Counted from the stretch's first letter, positions 1 to 9,306 are shown. The stretch is DNA of 37,375 bases from Algoriphagus boritolerans DSM 17298 = JCM 18970 (GCF_900108085.1 NZ_FNVR01000006.1:141652-179026); one strand, 5' to 3'. A program made the numbers and translations. Notes: generated from the sequence alone by a model not told the origin.

Positions 1-86
1 TTTTCCCATGAGGAAATGGTCACCATGCCTTCCAGTTCACAATTCTTCTCCTCTTCTTAATGTCCTTAATTTCTGAATGGCTTTAA
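1..86. repeat. direct repeat, copy 1
   Basis: About nine in ten bases match 145-230, at a constant 144-base offset. Shared blocks include CCTTCCAGTTCACAA and CCTTAATTTCTGAATGG. Each copy can be read on the plus strand as a 22-codon ORF (8-76 here). Most differences between the two copies change the amino acid, so a coding role is not favoured. The window edge may cut the left end. I do not recognise the element. Confidence 0.75.
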
Positions 87-144
87 GCTTTTTATCGAGA
101 CTATTTTTTTAACCATCAAGGATGTTAGGAGAATTAAGGGTTGC

Positions 145-230
145 TTTTCACATGAAGAAAAGGTCACCGTGCCTTCCAGTTCACAAATCTCCTCCTCTTC
201 TTAATGCCCTTAATTTCTGAATGGTTTAAA
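145..230. repeat. direct repeat, copy 2
   Basis: Second copy of the repeat at 1-86, in the same orientation, ending about 95 bases before the TonB receptor start. The unit contains CCCTTAATTT, and GAATTAAGGG lies between the two copies at 131-140, a partial inverted match. It could be a duplicated regulatory region or a dispersed intergenic repeat. Confidence 0.75.
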
Positions 231-281
231 ATCCCACACTTCAGTCACGGATTTTGACACTTCATTCAGATTCAATTTTTT

Positions 282-296
282 GAGCGTTGGGCGCTC
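282..296 (+). promoter_or_regulatory. short hairpin before the TonB receptor gene
   Basis: GAGCG-TTGGG-CGCTC forms a perfect 5-bp stem with a 5-base loop, 30 bases before the ATG at 326. A weak Bacteroidota-type promoter (TTTG at 253-256, T-rich ending TTTG at 279-282) would place the hairpin near the 5' end of the mRNA. This is suggestive only. Confidence 0.3.
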
Positions 297-325
297 TTCA
301 ATTTTGGCTCAAATACAAGCCAACT

Positions 326-2485
326 ATGAAGCCTATCTTCTCTTTTTTGATTCTCTTTCTTTGGATCCAAACCCTTGGATTTACGCAGACCATCCTTTCC
401 GGAAAGGTACTCGACGAAAAAAACCAGCCCCTTCCCGGCGTCAATGTCTTCCTCAAAGGAACTTTTGACGGAGCAAGTACAGACCAAAACGGTTCCTTCC
501 GATTCGAAACCACCGAATCGGGTACTCAAATTCTAGTCTTTAGCATGATGGGTTTTAAGTCCCAAGAGGTGGTGGTTGAACTTTCTGCGAAAATCTTTGA
601 AGTCCCTTCCCTGATTCTCAAAGAAGAGTTCAATGAACTGAATACCGTCACCATCTCCGCAGGGGCCATGGAAGCCTCGGATGAGAAAAAATCCGTGATC
701 CTTCGCCCCCTCGACATCGTGACCACTCCTTCGGCCATGGGCGATATCGTGGGAGCTTTTCAAACTTTGCCAGGCACTTCCACGGTTGGCAATGACGGTC
801 GCCTCTTTGTACGCGGTGGTGATGCGAGCGAGGTTGGCATATTCATCGACGGCCTTCGCGTGGGAAATGCCTATGGAACCACCGCCGGAAATGTCCCAAC
901 CCGTACCCGATTCAATCCCAACCTTTTCAAAGGAACCTTCTTCTCCACCGGGGGATATTCAGCCGAATTTGGCCAGGCTCTTTCCTCGGCCTTAGCACTG
1001 AATACCAAAGATCTGGCAAAGCGAAGCCAAGGCGATCTATACATCATGTCGGTGGGCGGAGGTTATTCCCACACCTTGGCCAATGAGAAAAGAAGCCTTA
1101 CTATCAGCGGAAATGTCTTTGACCTGAGGCCTTATCAAGCTTTGATCAAGCAAGACTTCGACTGGGAGCGGGCTCCTTTCGGAAGGGATGTGGAACTTGC
1201 CGCCCAGCAAAAATCAGCCAAAGGTGGTCTATGGAAAGTTCTCGCCCGCACCGAGTCCGGTGGAATGAAGCTCTGGCAGCCTCAACCCGGTCAGTCCACT
1301 CGTGGGATGCTCATCAATCTGAAAAACACCTATTCCTATGCCCAAACCAACTGGAGAAAAGGCTATGAAAACGGATGGTCGCTTTTCGGAGGGATTTCTT
1401 ACTCTCAAAACAAAGATATCCTGAACCTCGGAGGCTTAGACTTAGAGCGAAAAAGTCAACTCACTCATGCCAAATGGACTGCGAGCTATGATTTTTCTGA
1501 TCGCCTTCTGGTAAAAAATGGAGTAGAATATTTCCGAAATGATTTTTCGGAAGTCTTGACTAATGAAAATCTGAAACGGACTTTCAATGAAAACCAAGGC
1601 TATCTCTTCTCAGAATGGGACTGGTATTTCAGCCGAAAATTGGTTCTGAGATCCGGATTGCGAGCGGGAATTTCTTCCCTTGCGGATGAAAAATGGCTCG
1701 ATCCCCGCACTTCCTTAGCCTACAAAATCTCCGAAAACGGAACGCTTTCCCTGGCTGCCGGACGATTTCACCAATTGCCGGAAGAAAGATTCAGAGTGTT
1801 GAATCCGAACCTGAAAAACACCGAATCCCGGCATTTGATCCTGAACTACCTTTACCAAAAAGAGGGCAAAACCTTCCGGGCAGAAGCCTTTCATAAATCA
1901 TACGATCACTTGGTCCGATTTGAGGGAATGCTGGAGAACCCACAACAGGTCCGAAATGAAGGCAAGGGTTTTGCCCGTGGATTTGATGTGTTTTTTCGCG
2001 ACCGCGAAAGTCTTAAAAACACAGATTACTGGATCACTTACAGCTTTGTGGACAGCAAGCGCAGCTATTTTCAATACACTGGACAGGTACAACCTGACTT
2101 TGCTCCCAAGCATAACCTGAGCGTGGTGGTCAAGCACTTTGTGCCCAATCTGAAATCACAGCTGGGTCTGTCTTGGTCATTCAATGACGGTCTGAGCTAT
2201 ACTGACCCGAATCAGCCCGGAGAAATGAACTCCAAAACCAGCTCGTTCCAAAACCTCAGCCTCAGTTGGAGCTATTTGCCCCGACCCAATCTGATCATTC
2301 ATGGAGCCATCACCAATGTCACTGGCCACCAAAACATCTTCGGATATCAATTTGCTCAAGCCCCAAACGAACAGGGAAGATTTGAATCCCTACCACTCGG
2401 ACAGGGAGCTCCACGATTCCTATTCCTCGGAATTTTCTTCACGATTTCTAAAGACAAAAACGCAAATAATTTAAACAACCTCTAA
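326..2485 (+). CDS. TonB-dependent outer membrane receptor
   Basis: Predicted outer-membrane TonB-dependent transporter of 719 residues. The ATG at 326 is chosen because it gives a clean signal peptide (MKPIFSFLILFLWIQTLGFTQ); the frame extends upstream only through a TTG. After the signal come a carboxypeptidase-regulatory-like beta domain (about residues 24-100, GKVLDEKNQPLPGVNVFLKG), a plug domain (about 110-230, with LFVRGGDASEVGIFIDG), and a beta-barrel rich in aromatic residues with alternating patterns. It is at the short end for the family. The substrate cannot be read from sequence. No SusD partner is adjacent, which argues against a classical glycan-uptake pair. The gene for a small secreted protein follows 13 bases later and is probably co-transcribed. 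A LytS/LytTR pair lies downstream. Confidence 0.93.
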   Translation: MKPIFSFLILFLWIQTLGFTQTILSGKVLDEKNQPLPGVNVFLKGTFDGASTDQNGSFRFETTESGTQILVFSMMGFKSQEVVVELSAKIFEVPSLILKEEFNELNTVTISAGAMEASDEKKSVILRPLDIVTTPSAMGDIVGAFQTLPGTSTVGNDGRLFVRGGDASEVGIFIDGLRVGNAYGTTAGNVPTRTRFNPNLFKGTFFSTGGYSAEFGQALSSALALNTKDLAKRSQGDLYIMSVGGGYSHTLANEKRSLTISGNVFDLRPYQALIKQDFDWERAPFGRDVELAAQQKSAKGGLWKVLARTESGGMKLWQPQPGQSTRGMLINLKNTYSYAQTNWRKGYENGWSLFGGISYSQNKDILNLGGLDLERKSQLTHAKWTASYDFSDRLLVKNGVEYFRNDFSEVLTNENLKRTFNENQGYLFSEWDWYFSRKLVLRSGLRAGISSLADEKWLDPRTSLAYKISENGTLSLAAGRFHQLPEERFRVLNPNLKNTESRHLILNYLYQKEGKTFRAEAFHKSYDHLVRFEGMLENPQQVRNEGKGFARGFDVFFRDRESLKNTDYWITYSFVDSKRSYFQYTGQVQPDFAPKHNLSVVVKHFVPNLKSQLGLSWSFNDGLSYTDPNQPGEMNSKTSSFQNLSLSWSYLPRPNLIIHGAITNVTGHQNIFGYQFAQAPNEQGRFESLPLGQGAPRFLFLGIFFTISKDKNANNLNNL

Positions 2486-2498
2486 ATCTTACAACACC

Positions 2499-3143
2499 AT
2501 GAAAAAGTCTCTTTTTACCCTTGCCTTGGCATTTGCCTTCGTTTTTTCCGCTTTTGCCAATGATCCTGCCTACGAATCGGCTATGAAAAAACAGATTCAG
2601 GCCATGAAAACCATTCAAAACCCGGAACAATCTCAAGCCGTGGTCAATGGATTCCTGAGAATTGCAGAGGTGAAAAACACAGAATGGCTTCCGATTTATT
2701 ATGCAGCCTATTTACAGACCATCGCTGCTTTTCGATTCGAAGTCAACAAAGACCAATACTTCGATCAAGCGATGGAGCTGATTAATAAAGCGGATAAGGT
2801 TGCTCCAAACAATTCCGAAATCACGGCTTTGAAGGGCTTCATTATCATGGGAAAACTATCTGTTGATCCCATGAGCCGAGGTCAGGAAATGAGTCCTTTG
2901 GCGATGCAGACGTTTGGAAAATCAATTGCTTTGGACAAGGAAAACCCTCGAGCAACTACACTTATGGCTCAAATGGAATTGGGAATGGCGCAATTCTTTG
3001 GTTCAGGAGTAGAAAAAGCTTGCGGACTGGCAAGAGTAGGACTGGAGCTTTTTGCCAAAGAAGAAGCCAAAATAAATGAGGATTATCTCTTGCCAACCTG
3101 GGGAAAAAGGGAAGCCGAGCAGGTCCTCAGCGCATGCAAGTAA
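2499..3143 (+). CDS. secreted helical (TPR-like) protein, function unknown
   Basis: A 214-residue protein with an N-terminal signal peptide ending near AFA-NDP (residue 21), so probably periplasmic. The mature part is almost wholly helical. It has repeat-like stretches around residues 75-110 (AMELINKADKVAPNNSEITA) and 130-160 (FGKSIALDKENPRATTLMA) that read like degenerate tetratricopeptide repeats. I see no catalytic motif. It starts 13 bases after the TonB receptor, so the two are probably one transcript and the product may assist the receptor in the periplasm; that role is inferred from position. A 10-bp hairpin follows at 3173. Confidence 0.85.
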   Translation: MKKSLFTLALAFAFVFSAFANDPAYESAMKKQIQAMKTIQNPEQSQAVVNGFLRIAEVKNTEWLPIYYAAYLQTIAAFRFEVNKDQYFDQAMELINKADKVAPNNSEITALKGFIIMGKLSVDPMSRGQEMSPLAMQTFGKSIALDKENPRATTLMAQMELGMAQFFGSGVEKACGLARVGLELFAKEEAKINEDYLLPTWGKREAEQVLSACK

Positions 3144-3172
3144 AGCCCGATTTGAAAAACTAAACCAACTCA

Positions 3173-3199
3173 CTCCTCCAAGAATCAAACTTGGAGGAG
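3173..3199 (+). terminator. strong hairpin after the TonB receptor operon
   Basis: CTCCTCCAAG and CTTGGAGGAG form a perfect 10-bp stem around the loop AATCAAA, 30 bases after the stop of the secreted helical protein. There is no T-run, so it is not a textbook intrinsic terminator. It may instead stabilise the 3' end or partly attenuate transcription into the kinase operon. Confidence 0.5.
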
Positions 3200-3218
3200 G
3201 TCATAATTCTAAAACTTG

Positions 3219-3263
3219 TGCTGAGCACTTGTAATAAGCTTGTCGAAGTATGTCGAAGCATTC
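3219..3263. repeat. degenerate intergenic palindromic repeat
   Basis: GTGCTGAGCAC is followed by GCTTGTCGAAGTATGTCGAAGC. The pieces resemble the common bacterial intergenic repeat built from GTGCTGAG and CTTGTCGAAGCA, here rearranged with an insertion and a doubled TGTCGAAG. Recognised from general familiarity only. Confidence 0.4.
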
Positions 3264-3308
3264 GCAGTCCCAAATCCGAAATTCTTAGCTTTTTCCTAAC
3301 TTCCTGCC

Positions 3309-4379
3309 ATGACCCAATCCATCACAGACTGTCAAGAAGAAAAAGTAATCTGGAGAGACTTGAAGAAATTCCTTTTGGTCAACCTCGGAATAGCTTTGAT
3401 CCTTCAGGTAATTTTTTGCCCCATCTGCTTTTTGAGTGGGGAGGATTTGATCAGCTTATTCCCTGATTTTGTTTTTTCCTTTTGTGTATCCATGGCTCTA
3501 AGCTATGGAGGAAGCCGGGTGGAGGAATTTTGGGAAAAAAGAATTTCTTGGGTACACGAACCGGTAAAGAGACTTTTTGCAACTGTTTTCACTTACATGA
3601 TTTATGCCTTTGTGGTCAGTTTTTTCACCGTATTTGCTTTTGCCTTGATCGAATGGAACTTTCCTGCAGGACAAATTCCATGGCATACGATTCTCAAATT
3701 TACTTTTACCCCGATGACTATCGCCTTGGTTTTCATGGCGATTTTCACCTCCCGAGCTTGGCTGATGGAATGGCGCAAATCCGCCATCGAAACCGAGCAA
3801 CTCCGCTCCGAAAAGCTTGCCAGCCAATACCAAAGTCTCAAAGACCAGCTCAATCCTCACTTCCTATTCAACTCCCTCAATGCACTATCCAATCTCGTAT
3901 ATGACGATGCAGATAGATCAGCTGCTTTCATCCAAAAACTGAGCAAAATCTACCGATACGTCCTCGATGTGCAGCAGGAAGAACTGGTAGATCTAGACCG
4001 TGAGTTGGATTTTGCCAAAAATTACCTTGAACTGCAAAAGATCCGATTTGAAGAAAATCTGAACTTCAAGTTGGAGGTACCCAATTGCAAAGGCTATTTT
4101 TTACCTCCTCTTTCATTGCAGCTTTTGTTGGAAAATGCCATCAAGCACAATATCGCTTCTCAGGAAAATCCGCTTTTTATTTCCATTATTCAAATAGGCG
4201 ATGAGCTCTGGGTAAGCAACACCTTCCAACCTAAAATCAGTCAAAATGAGTCTTCCAAAGGTGTGGGGCTGGAAAATATCCGTTCCCGCTATCGGATATT
4301 GAGTGATCGAAAAACCGAAATCTTCCAGTCAGCAGACGAGTTTTTGGTCAAACTTCCCCTTTTGAAAGTAAGCCTATGA
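3309..4379 (+). CDS. LytS/YehU-type sensor histidine kinase
   Basis: Membrane sensor kinase of 356 residues that should phosphorylate the LytTR regulator encoded next. The N-terminal half carries about four membrane segments (around 20-42, 50-68, 90-115, 128-148). A linker helix leads to the His_kinase domain with the phospho-acceptor motif LKDQLNPHFLFNSLNALSNL (His184), the N-box LLLENAIKHN and a G-box GVGLENIRSRYRIL. There is no extracytoplasmic sensor domain, as is typical of this family. The stop overlaps the regulator's start (ATGA), so the pair is translationally coupled. It follows the TonB receptor genes after 165 bases holding a hairpin and a degenerate repeat. The signal is unknown. 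Confidence 0.93.
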   Translation: MTQSITDCQEEKVIWRDLKKFLLVNLGIALILQVIFCPICFLSGEDLISLFPDFVFSFCVSMALSYGGSRVEEFWEKRISWVHEPVKRLFATVFTYMIYAFVVSFFTVFAFALIEWNFPAGQIPWHTILKFTFTPMTIALVFMAIFTSRAWLMEWRKSAIETEQLRSEKLASQYQSLKDQLNPHFLFNSLNALSNLVYDDADRSAAFIQKLSKIYRYVLDVQQEELVDLDRELDFAKNYLELQKIRFEENLNFKLEVPNCKGYFLPPLSLQLLLENAIKHNIASQENPLFISIIQIGDELWVSNTFQPKISQNESSKGVGLENIRSRYRILSDRKTEIFQSADEFLVKLPLLKVSL

Positions 4380-5128
4380 GGATCCTGATCATCGAAGACG
4401 AAAAACCTGCCGCCACCCGCTTGAATAAACTGCTCCAGGCACATTTTCCCACAGCCGAATTGATCGGGAATCTGGATACTGTAAGCAGATCAATTCGCTG
4501 GTTTTCCGAAAATCCGGCTCCGGATCTGATCTTCTGCGACATTCAACTTGCAGACGGGATTAGCTTTGAGATTTTTGAACAGGTGAAAGTAAAAGTTCCG
4601 ATCGTGTTCACCACGGCATTTGATCACTATGCGATCAGGGCATTTCAGGTCAACGCAATTGACTACCTACTAAAACCCATCGATCCCAAAGACTTGGCAC
4701 GGGCAGTGGAAAAATTCAGGTCCCGAAGCATTCAACCCAACTTGGATTTGAATCTGCTCAAAACCCTGATCCAACCTCAGGCAAAATCATTTAAAACCAG
4801 ATTTTTAGTACGATTTGGAGAGAAAATCCAAAGCATCCCAATCGAAGAAATCGCGATTTTCTTCAGCGAGGAGCGGGTCACTTTTCTACAAACTCATGCG
4901 GGCAAAAAATATGTCCTCGATTCCACACTCGAGCAGGTCGAAGCCCAAGTCGATCCGGCCATTTTCTTCCGTCTCAACAGAAAATACCTCAGTCATGTGG
5001 ACGCCATCGAGGAAGTGCTGACCTACTCCAACAGCCGATTGAAAGTCAAGCTGACTAACTGCACGGACTCGGATATTTTGGTAAGTCGGGAAAAAGTGAC
5101 CGAATTGAAAAATTGGCTTGACCGATAA
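4376..5128 (+). CDS. LytTR-family response regulator
   Basis: Cytoplasmic transcription factor of 250 residues. The receiver domain (1-120) has the acidic pocket E7/D8/E9, phospho-acceptor Asp55 in FCDIQLADG, the switch threonine in VFTTAF and Lys100 in YLLKPID. A linker leads to a LytTR DNA-binding domain (about 145-250) with FLVRFGEKIQSIPIEEIAIF and FFRLNRKYLSHVDAIEEV. LytTR proteins bind paired direct repeats about 21 bp apart. The start overlaps the kinase stop by 4 bases, so the kinase at 3309 is the obvious partner. It is one of two LytTR regulators in the window and a candidate reader of the six-copy element, though the other regulator is the better candidate by position. Confidence 0.95.
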   Translation: MRILIIEDEKPAATRLNKLLQAHFPTAELIGNLDTVSRSIRWFSENPAPDLIFCDIQLADGISFEIFEQVKVKVPIVFTTAFDHYAIRAFQVNAIDYLLKPIDPKDLARAVEKFRSRSIQPNLDLNLLKTLIQPQAKSFKTRFLVRFGEKIQSIPIEEIAIFFSEERVTFLQTHAGKKYVLDSTLEQVEAQVDPAIFFRLNRKYLSHVDAIEEVLTYSNSRLKVKLTNCTDSDILVSREKVTELKNWLDR

Positions 5129-5201
5129 CTGTTAATTTTTACGCTATTTGCAGCGAAAAGTCTGATCTTCTCGTTTTTACCTGGATTAAAACCCACATGT
5201 T

Positions 5202-6017
5202 ATGAAGCTTTTCCTGCTCAAACTTCCCATTCTGTTCGGCTTTATTGTGGCCGCATGCGGAACTCAGGATTCGGTCAACCTGCCAGTATCGGATTCAGCA
5301 GAATCCTACCAAAAATTGGCCGAAGCTCCGTCAACTGAGCAACCTGCTCCGCCGGCAGAATTTTCCGAACGAAAAATCATCCGTGAAGGCGACATCTATT
5401 TCGAATGTCGGGACATCCAGGAAACCGATGCCTTTCTCAAAGCCGAAGTCAATGCCGCCAAAGGCTTTATCTCCAACGAATCGGAAAACAGCTACGGAGA
5501 ACGAAGTGAAAAGCGCCTGACCATCCGCATTCCTTCTGATCAGCTTGATCCTTTGCTCGAAAAAATCCAATCCCATGCCATACGTATCGAAAATTCCAAC
5601 ATCCGAAGCGAAGACGTCACCGAGCAATTTATCGATGTCGAAGCCCGGCTCAAGACCAAAAAAGAACTCGAAAACCGCTACACTGAGCTCCTCAAACTCG
5701 CCCGAACTGTGGACGAAATCCTTCGACTCGAGCGCGAACTGGCTACTGTCCGAGGCGAAATCGAATCCATGCAAGGAAGGCTGAACTACCTGGGCGATCG
5801 GGTTTCACTGAGCACGTTAAATGTTTCATTTTTTGTAGAAAAGAATAGAGAATTCGGCTTTTTCAGCAAAGCTAATGACAGCCTGAAAAATGGCTGGACC
5901 AATCTTCAATGGTTCTTTATTTTCGTATTGAACCTTTGGCCATTCTTCCTGATTGCCGGGGCCTTGTTGGTTTGGCTGTTGAAACGAAAGAAAACTCCGC
6001 CTCCACCGATGAAGTAA
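5202..6017 (+). CDS. DUF4349-type membrane-anchored lipoprotein
   Basis: A 271-residue envelope protein matching the DUF4349 layout. The signal peptide ends at a lipobox-like FIVAAC (Cys19). A low-complexity Pro/Glu stretch follows (30-52). The conserved core starts at KIIREGDIYFECRDI and includes RLTIRIPSDQLDPLLEKI. A charged coiled coil spans about 145-200 (ending RGEIESMQGRLNYLGDRVSL). One C-terminal membrane helix (about 233-258) ends in KRKK. A lipid anchor plus a C-terminal helix would place it on the periplasmic face of the inner membrane. The molecular role of DUF4349 is unknown. It stands 73 bases after the LytTR regulator and 66 before the amidase, all in one direction. Confidence 0.85.
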   Translation: MKLFLLKLPILFGFIVAACGTQDSVNLPVSDSAESYQKLAEAPSTEQPAPPAEFSERKIIREGDIYFECRDIQETDAFLKAEVNAAKGFISNESENSYGERSEKRLTIRIPSDQLDPLLEKIQSHAIRIENSNIRSEDVTEQFIDVEARLKTKKELENRYTELLKLARTVDEILRLERELATVRGEIESMQGRLNYLGDRVSLSTLNVSFFVEKNREFGFFSKANDSLKNGWTNLQWFFIFVLNLWPFFLIAGALLVWLLKRKKTPPPPMK

Positions 6018-6083
6018 GCATTAGTTATTTCCCTCTCAGGAAAAAGTTGTGGCAAATCGTGGAAAGGAAAGCTATATTCAGCC

Positions 6084-7607
6084 ATGAATCGACTTATAGC
6101 TTTCATGATTTTGAGCTTTGCTTGGGCTTGCCAAGCCCCGGATAAAACCCCCATCAATTTGGAGGAATTGACCATCTCTGAAATTCACCATGCCTACCAA
6201 AACGGGAATTTTTCAGCTGAAGATTTGACAAAAGCTTATCTCGATCGAATCGAAGCGCTGGATTCTTCACTGAATTCAATTTCGATTACTAACTCTGAAG
6301 CTTTGGCTATTGCCAAAAAACTCGATGAGGAATTTAAAAAAGCCGGAAAACTTCGTCCACTTCACGGAATTCCCCTGATTGTCAAAGACAACATCAATAC
6401 AACCGGACTCCCGACCACCGCAGGAGCCTTGGCCTTGGCTGATTTTTATCCGGAGGAAGATGCCTTTATCATCAAAAAACTAGTGGAGTCCGGAGCCATT
6501 ATCATCGGCAAATCCAACATGGCCGAGTGGGCCTTTAGCCCGATGCATTCGGAAAGCTCTACCCAAGGCACTATTCGTAACCCCTACAATTTGGATCACG
6601 TTCCGGCAGGATCGAGCGGCGGGACCGGTGCATCTATCGCCTCAAACTTTGGAGTGATTGGATTAGGAACAGACACCGGAAATTCCATTCGTGGACCAAG
6701 CTCCCACAATGCTTTGGTGGGATTCCGGACGACTTTGGGTTTGGTCAGTCGGGAAGGAATTGTACCGCTTTACCTTCGAAATGATGTAGTTGGTCCGATG
6801 TGCCGAACAGTCGAAGACGCTACCAAAGTATTGGAAGCCATCGCGGGGTTTGATCCCAAGGACCCGATTACCAACTTTTCCAAAGGAAAAATCCCTGAGA
6901 ATTATTCTCAATTTCTCCAGAAAGAAGGGTTGAAAGGCACCAGAATCGGTGTCTTCCGAACCCTAAGCGAAGTGAATCCCGATCCGGAAATCACTGCACT
7001 ATTTAACCAATCTTTGAAAGATATGCAGGCATTGGGAGCTGTGATTATTGATTCGGTCGAAGTGGAAAATTTTGATTCCCTTCGTAGAAATCAGTGGTGT
7101 CCCGTATTCCGTCAAGATCTGGAAAAGTTTTTGGCAGACTATGTCAAACGCGATACGATGAAAACCCTCGAGGATGTAATCCGAGTCGGGACTAAATCTG
7201 ACTATGCCAGGGAAGGACTTGAACGCTTTCGCGAAAGCGATTTGCCTGAAAATATGGCTGAAAATTGTGGAGATCCATTTACCGATCCGGAGCGGATTGC
7301 TTTTCGCGAAGCGATCGAAAAAGTCATGGATTCCCTGATGCTCGATGCGCTGGTCTATCCTAGCTGGAACAGTAAACCAGCACGAATTGATCGATTTCAA
7401 GAGGAATACTCGGGAGACAACTCTCAGATCATTGCACCCCACACAGGGCAACCTGCCTTTACTGTACCGATGGGATTCACTTCCGGCAATCTTCCCGCCG
7501 GGCTACAGTTTCTTGGCAGAATGTGGTCTGAACCGGTCTTGATCCGATTGGTGTATTCTTATGAGCAGGGAACATTGCATCGAAAAGCACCCAATTTGAC
7601 TGACTAA
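6084..7607 (+). CDS. amidase-signature family hydrolase, exported lipoprotein
   Basis: Amidase of 507 residues that should hydrolyse a carboxamide with a Ser-cisSer-Lys triad. The catalytic residues are visible: Lys101 in PLIVKDNINT, cis-Ser177 in PAGSSGGTGA and nucleophile Ser201 in GTDTGNSIRGPSS. The spacing of 24 residues between the two serines equals that in mammalian fatty-acid amide hydrolase (Ser217/Ser241). The usual Gly before the nucleophile is Asn, as in some secreted peptide-amidase-like members. The N-terminus (MNRLIAFMILSFAWAC) is a lipoprotein signal with Cys16. The substrate could be a peptide or other amide and cannot be fixed. It may be independent of the neighbours. Confidence 0.92.
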   Translation: MNRLIAFMILSFAWACQAPDKTPINLEELTISEIHHAYQNGNFSAEDLTKAYLDRIEALDSSLNSISITNSEALAIAKKLDEEFKKAGKLRPLHGIPLIVKDNINTTGLPTTAGALALADFYPEEDAFIIKKLVESGAIIIGKSNMAEWAFSPMHSESSTQGTIRNPYNLDHVPAGSSGGTGASIASNFGVIGLGTDTGNSIRGPSSHNALVGFRTTLGLVSREGIVPLYLRNDVVGPMCRTVEDATKVLEAIAGFDPKDPITNFSKGKIPENYSQFLQKEGLKGTRIGVFRTLSEVNPDPEITALFNQSLKDMQALGAVIIDSVEVENFDSLRRNQWCPVFRQDLEKFLADYVKRDTMKTLEDVIRVGTKSDYAREGLERFRESDLPENMAENCGDPFTDPERIAFREAIEKVMDSLMLDALVYPSWNSKPARIDRFQEEYSGDNSQIIAPHTGQPAFTVPMGFTSGNLPAGLQFLGRMWSEPVLIRLVYSYEQGTLHRKAPNLTD

Positions 7608-7857
7608 ATCGGCTGATAAGTCGAAAAGGGCAAGGGCTGATTCTAAAGGAATGAGATCTTTTTTCTTGCCTAAAGTTCAAATGTTTCCTTCCGCTACTGC
7701 CGGAATTTGGTCAGCTCTCCGCTGATTTTCAGGACTTTTTATGAATAAATTAGATTTTTCCACTAACTTTTATCAGCTCCATCTGGAGAGAAAGAGGAAA
7801 TGATTTCGGAGAAGATAATTTGGAAAAACATCACCTGGAATATAAACAATTGACAAA

Positions 7858-9243
7858 ATGAAGGAGAAACTACTGCTGTTCCTTTTTGCCTCTCTGCTTT
7901 TTTCCTGTACCTCAAAGGAAAAAAAAGCGGCTAAATCCGACCTGCCAAATATCGTTTTCATTTTTGCAGACGACTTGGGATACGGAGATATCGGGTGTTT
8001 TGGCGCTACGGATATTGCCACTCCAAATATTGATCGAATCGCAGCAGAAGGAATAAAGTTCACTTCATTTTTATCGGCCTCTCCCGTCTGCAGTCCTTCC
8101 AGAGCGGGCCTTTTGACAGGTCGGATGCCACAGCGTATGGGCATCAATTCAGTGTTTTTTCCGGAAAGCCTGACAGGAATGGACCCCGAGGAAATCACCT
8201 TCGCAGAAATTTTGAAACAAAAAGGCTATCGGACAGGCCTCGTGGGAAAATGGCATTTGGGTCACATGGAAAAATACCTTCCGCTCAATCAGGGTTTTGA
8301 TGAATACTTCGGTATTCCGTATTCCAATGACATGGCCTCTGTGGTCTATATGCGAGGAAATGAGGTGGAAGAATTCAAAGTTGATCAGCGATATACCACC
8401 CAAACTTACACCGAAGAATCTTTGAAATTCATCGATTCCAATTCAGATCAGCCCTTTTTCCTATACCTGGCGCACAGCATGCCGCATGTACCGATCTATA
8501 CGTCTCCGGAGTTTGAGGGAAAATCCAACAGGGGACTTTATGGGGATGTGATCCAGGAAATGGATTGGAGTGTAGGGGAAGTGTTGAAAAAATTGGAGGA
8601 GAAGGGAATTCTAGAAAATACCCTCATCATTTTTTCTTCGGACAATGGTCCCTGGTTGGTGATGGAGGACCATGGGGGTTCAGCAGGGCCACTTAGAGAG
8701 GGTAAGCAATTCACTTTTGAAGGAGGAGTCCGTGTCCCTACTGTGGCCATGTGGAAAGGGAAAATTGATCCTGGACAGGTTTATGATGAGCTTGCCACTT
8801 TGATGGATTGGTTTCCGACTTTTTGTAAACTCGTGGGAGCAGAAATCCCCCAAGACAGAGAAATTGACGGAAAAGACCTGAGTTCGGTTCTTTTCGAAAA
8901 CGGAAATCGGGAAGGGGATACCTTCATCTACTACATGCTTGCCAGTCAGGAAGCCTATCGGGAAGGGGATTGGAAGATTAAGCGGCCCTATGCAGGATTT
9001 GCAGGTACCAGAGGAATGAAAAAAGTAGAGGCTCACGACACGCTCCTGTTTAATCTCAAAACTGATCCCGGTGAAACCACCAATCTGGCAAAAGAAAATC
9101 CTGAAAAAACCGCTCAGATGATGCGGGCGATGGAGCTTGCAGTGAAGCAATTGGGTCCTTTGCCAGAAAATAAAGTAGCAAGGACTCCTCAGGACAACAG
9201 TCATTACGAATACTTGGAGAAGAAACACACTGAGAAAAATTGA
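7858..9243 (+). CDS. arylsulfatase-type sulfatase, lipoprotein
   Basis: Type I sulfatase of 461 residues. The signature VCSPSRAGLLTG carries Cys78, the residue that a maturation enzyme converts to formylglycine. Metal and active-site motifs include FADDLGYGD (Asp38, Asp39), GKWHLGH and SSDNGPW. The N-terminus is a lipoprotein signal (LLFSC, Cys17), so it acts in the periplasm or on the cell surface. The substrate is a sulfate ester, in marine Bacteroidota often a polysaccharide, but no glycan-utilisation genes lie near. No sulfatase-maturing enzyme is encoded in this window, so it must be supplied elsewhere. 250 bases of non-coding sequence precede it, so it is probably its own transcript. 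Confidence 0.93.
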   Translation: MKEKLLLFLFASLLFSCTSKEKKAAKSDLPNIVFIFADDLGYGDIGCFGATDIATPNIDRIAAEGIKFTSFLSASPVCSPSRAGLLTGRMPQRMGINSVFFPESLTGMDPEEITFAEILKQKGYRTGLVGKWHLGHMEKYLPLNQGFDEYFGIPYSNDMASVVYMRGNEVEEFKVDQRYTTQTYTEESLKFIDSNSDQPFFLYLAHSMPHVPIYTSPEFEGKSNRGLYGDVIQEMDWSVGEVLKKLEEKGILENTLIIFSSDNGPWLVMEDHGGSAGPLREGKQFTFEGGVRVPTVAMWKGKIDPGQVYDELATLMDWFPTFCKLVGAEIPQDREIDGKDLSSVLFENGNREGDTFIYYMLASQEAYREGDWKIKRPYAGFAGTRGMKKVEAHDTLLFNLKTDPGETTNLAKENPEKTAQMMRAMELAVKQLGPLPENKVARTPQDNSHYEYLEKKHTEKN

Positions 9244-9306
9244 TTCTTCTATTCAGTAGCTAAACCTAAATTCGCTTAAACCAGATCCAACAAACCTTCC
9301 CTAAAT

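Noticed and set aside
287..325. TTG start extending the TonB receptor by 13 residues
   Set aside because: The ATG at 326 directly yields a signal peptide, while the extension would bury it, and the TTG lies in the hairpin.
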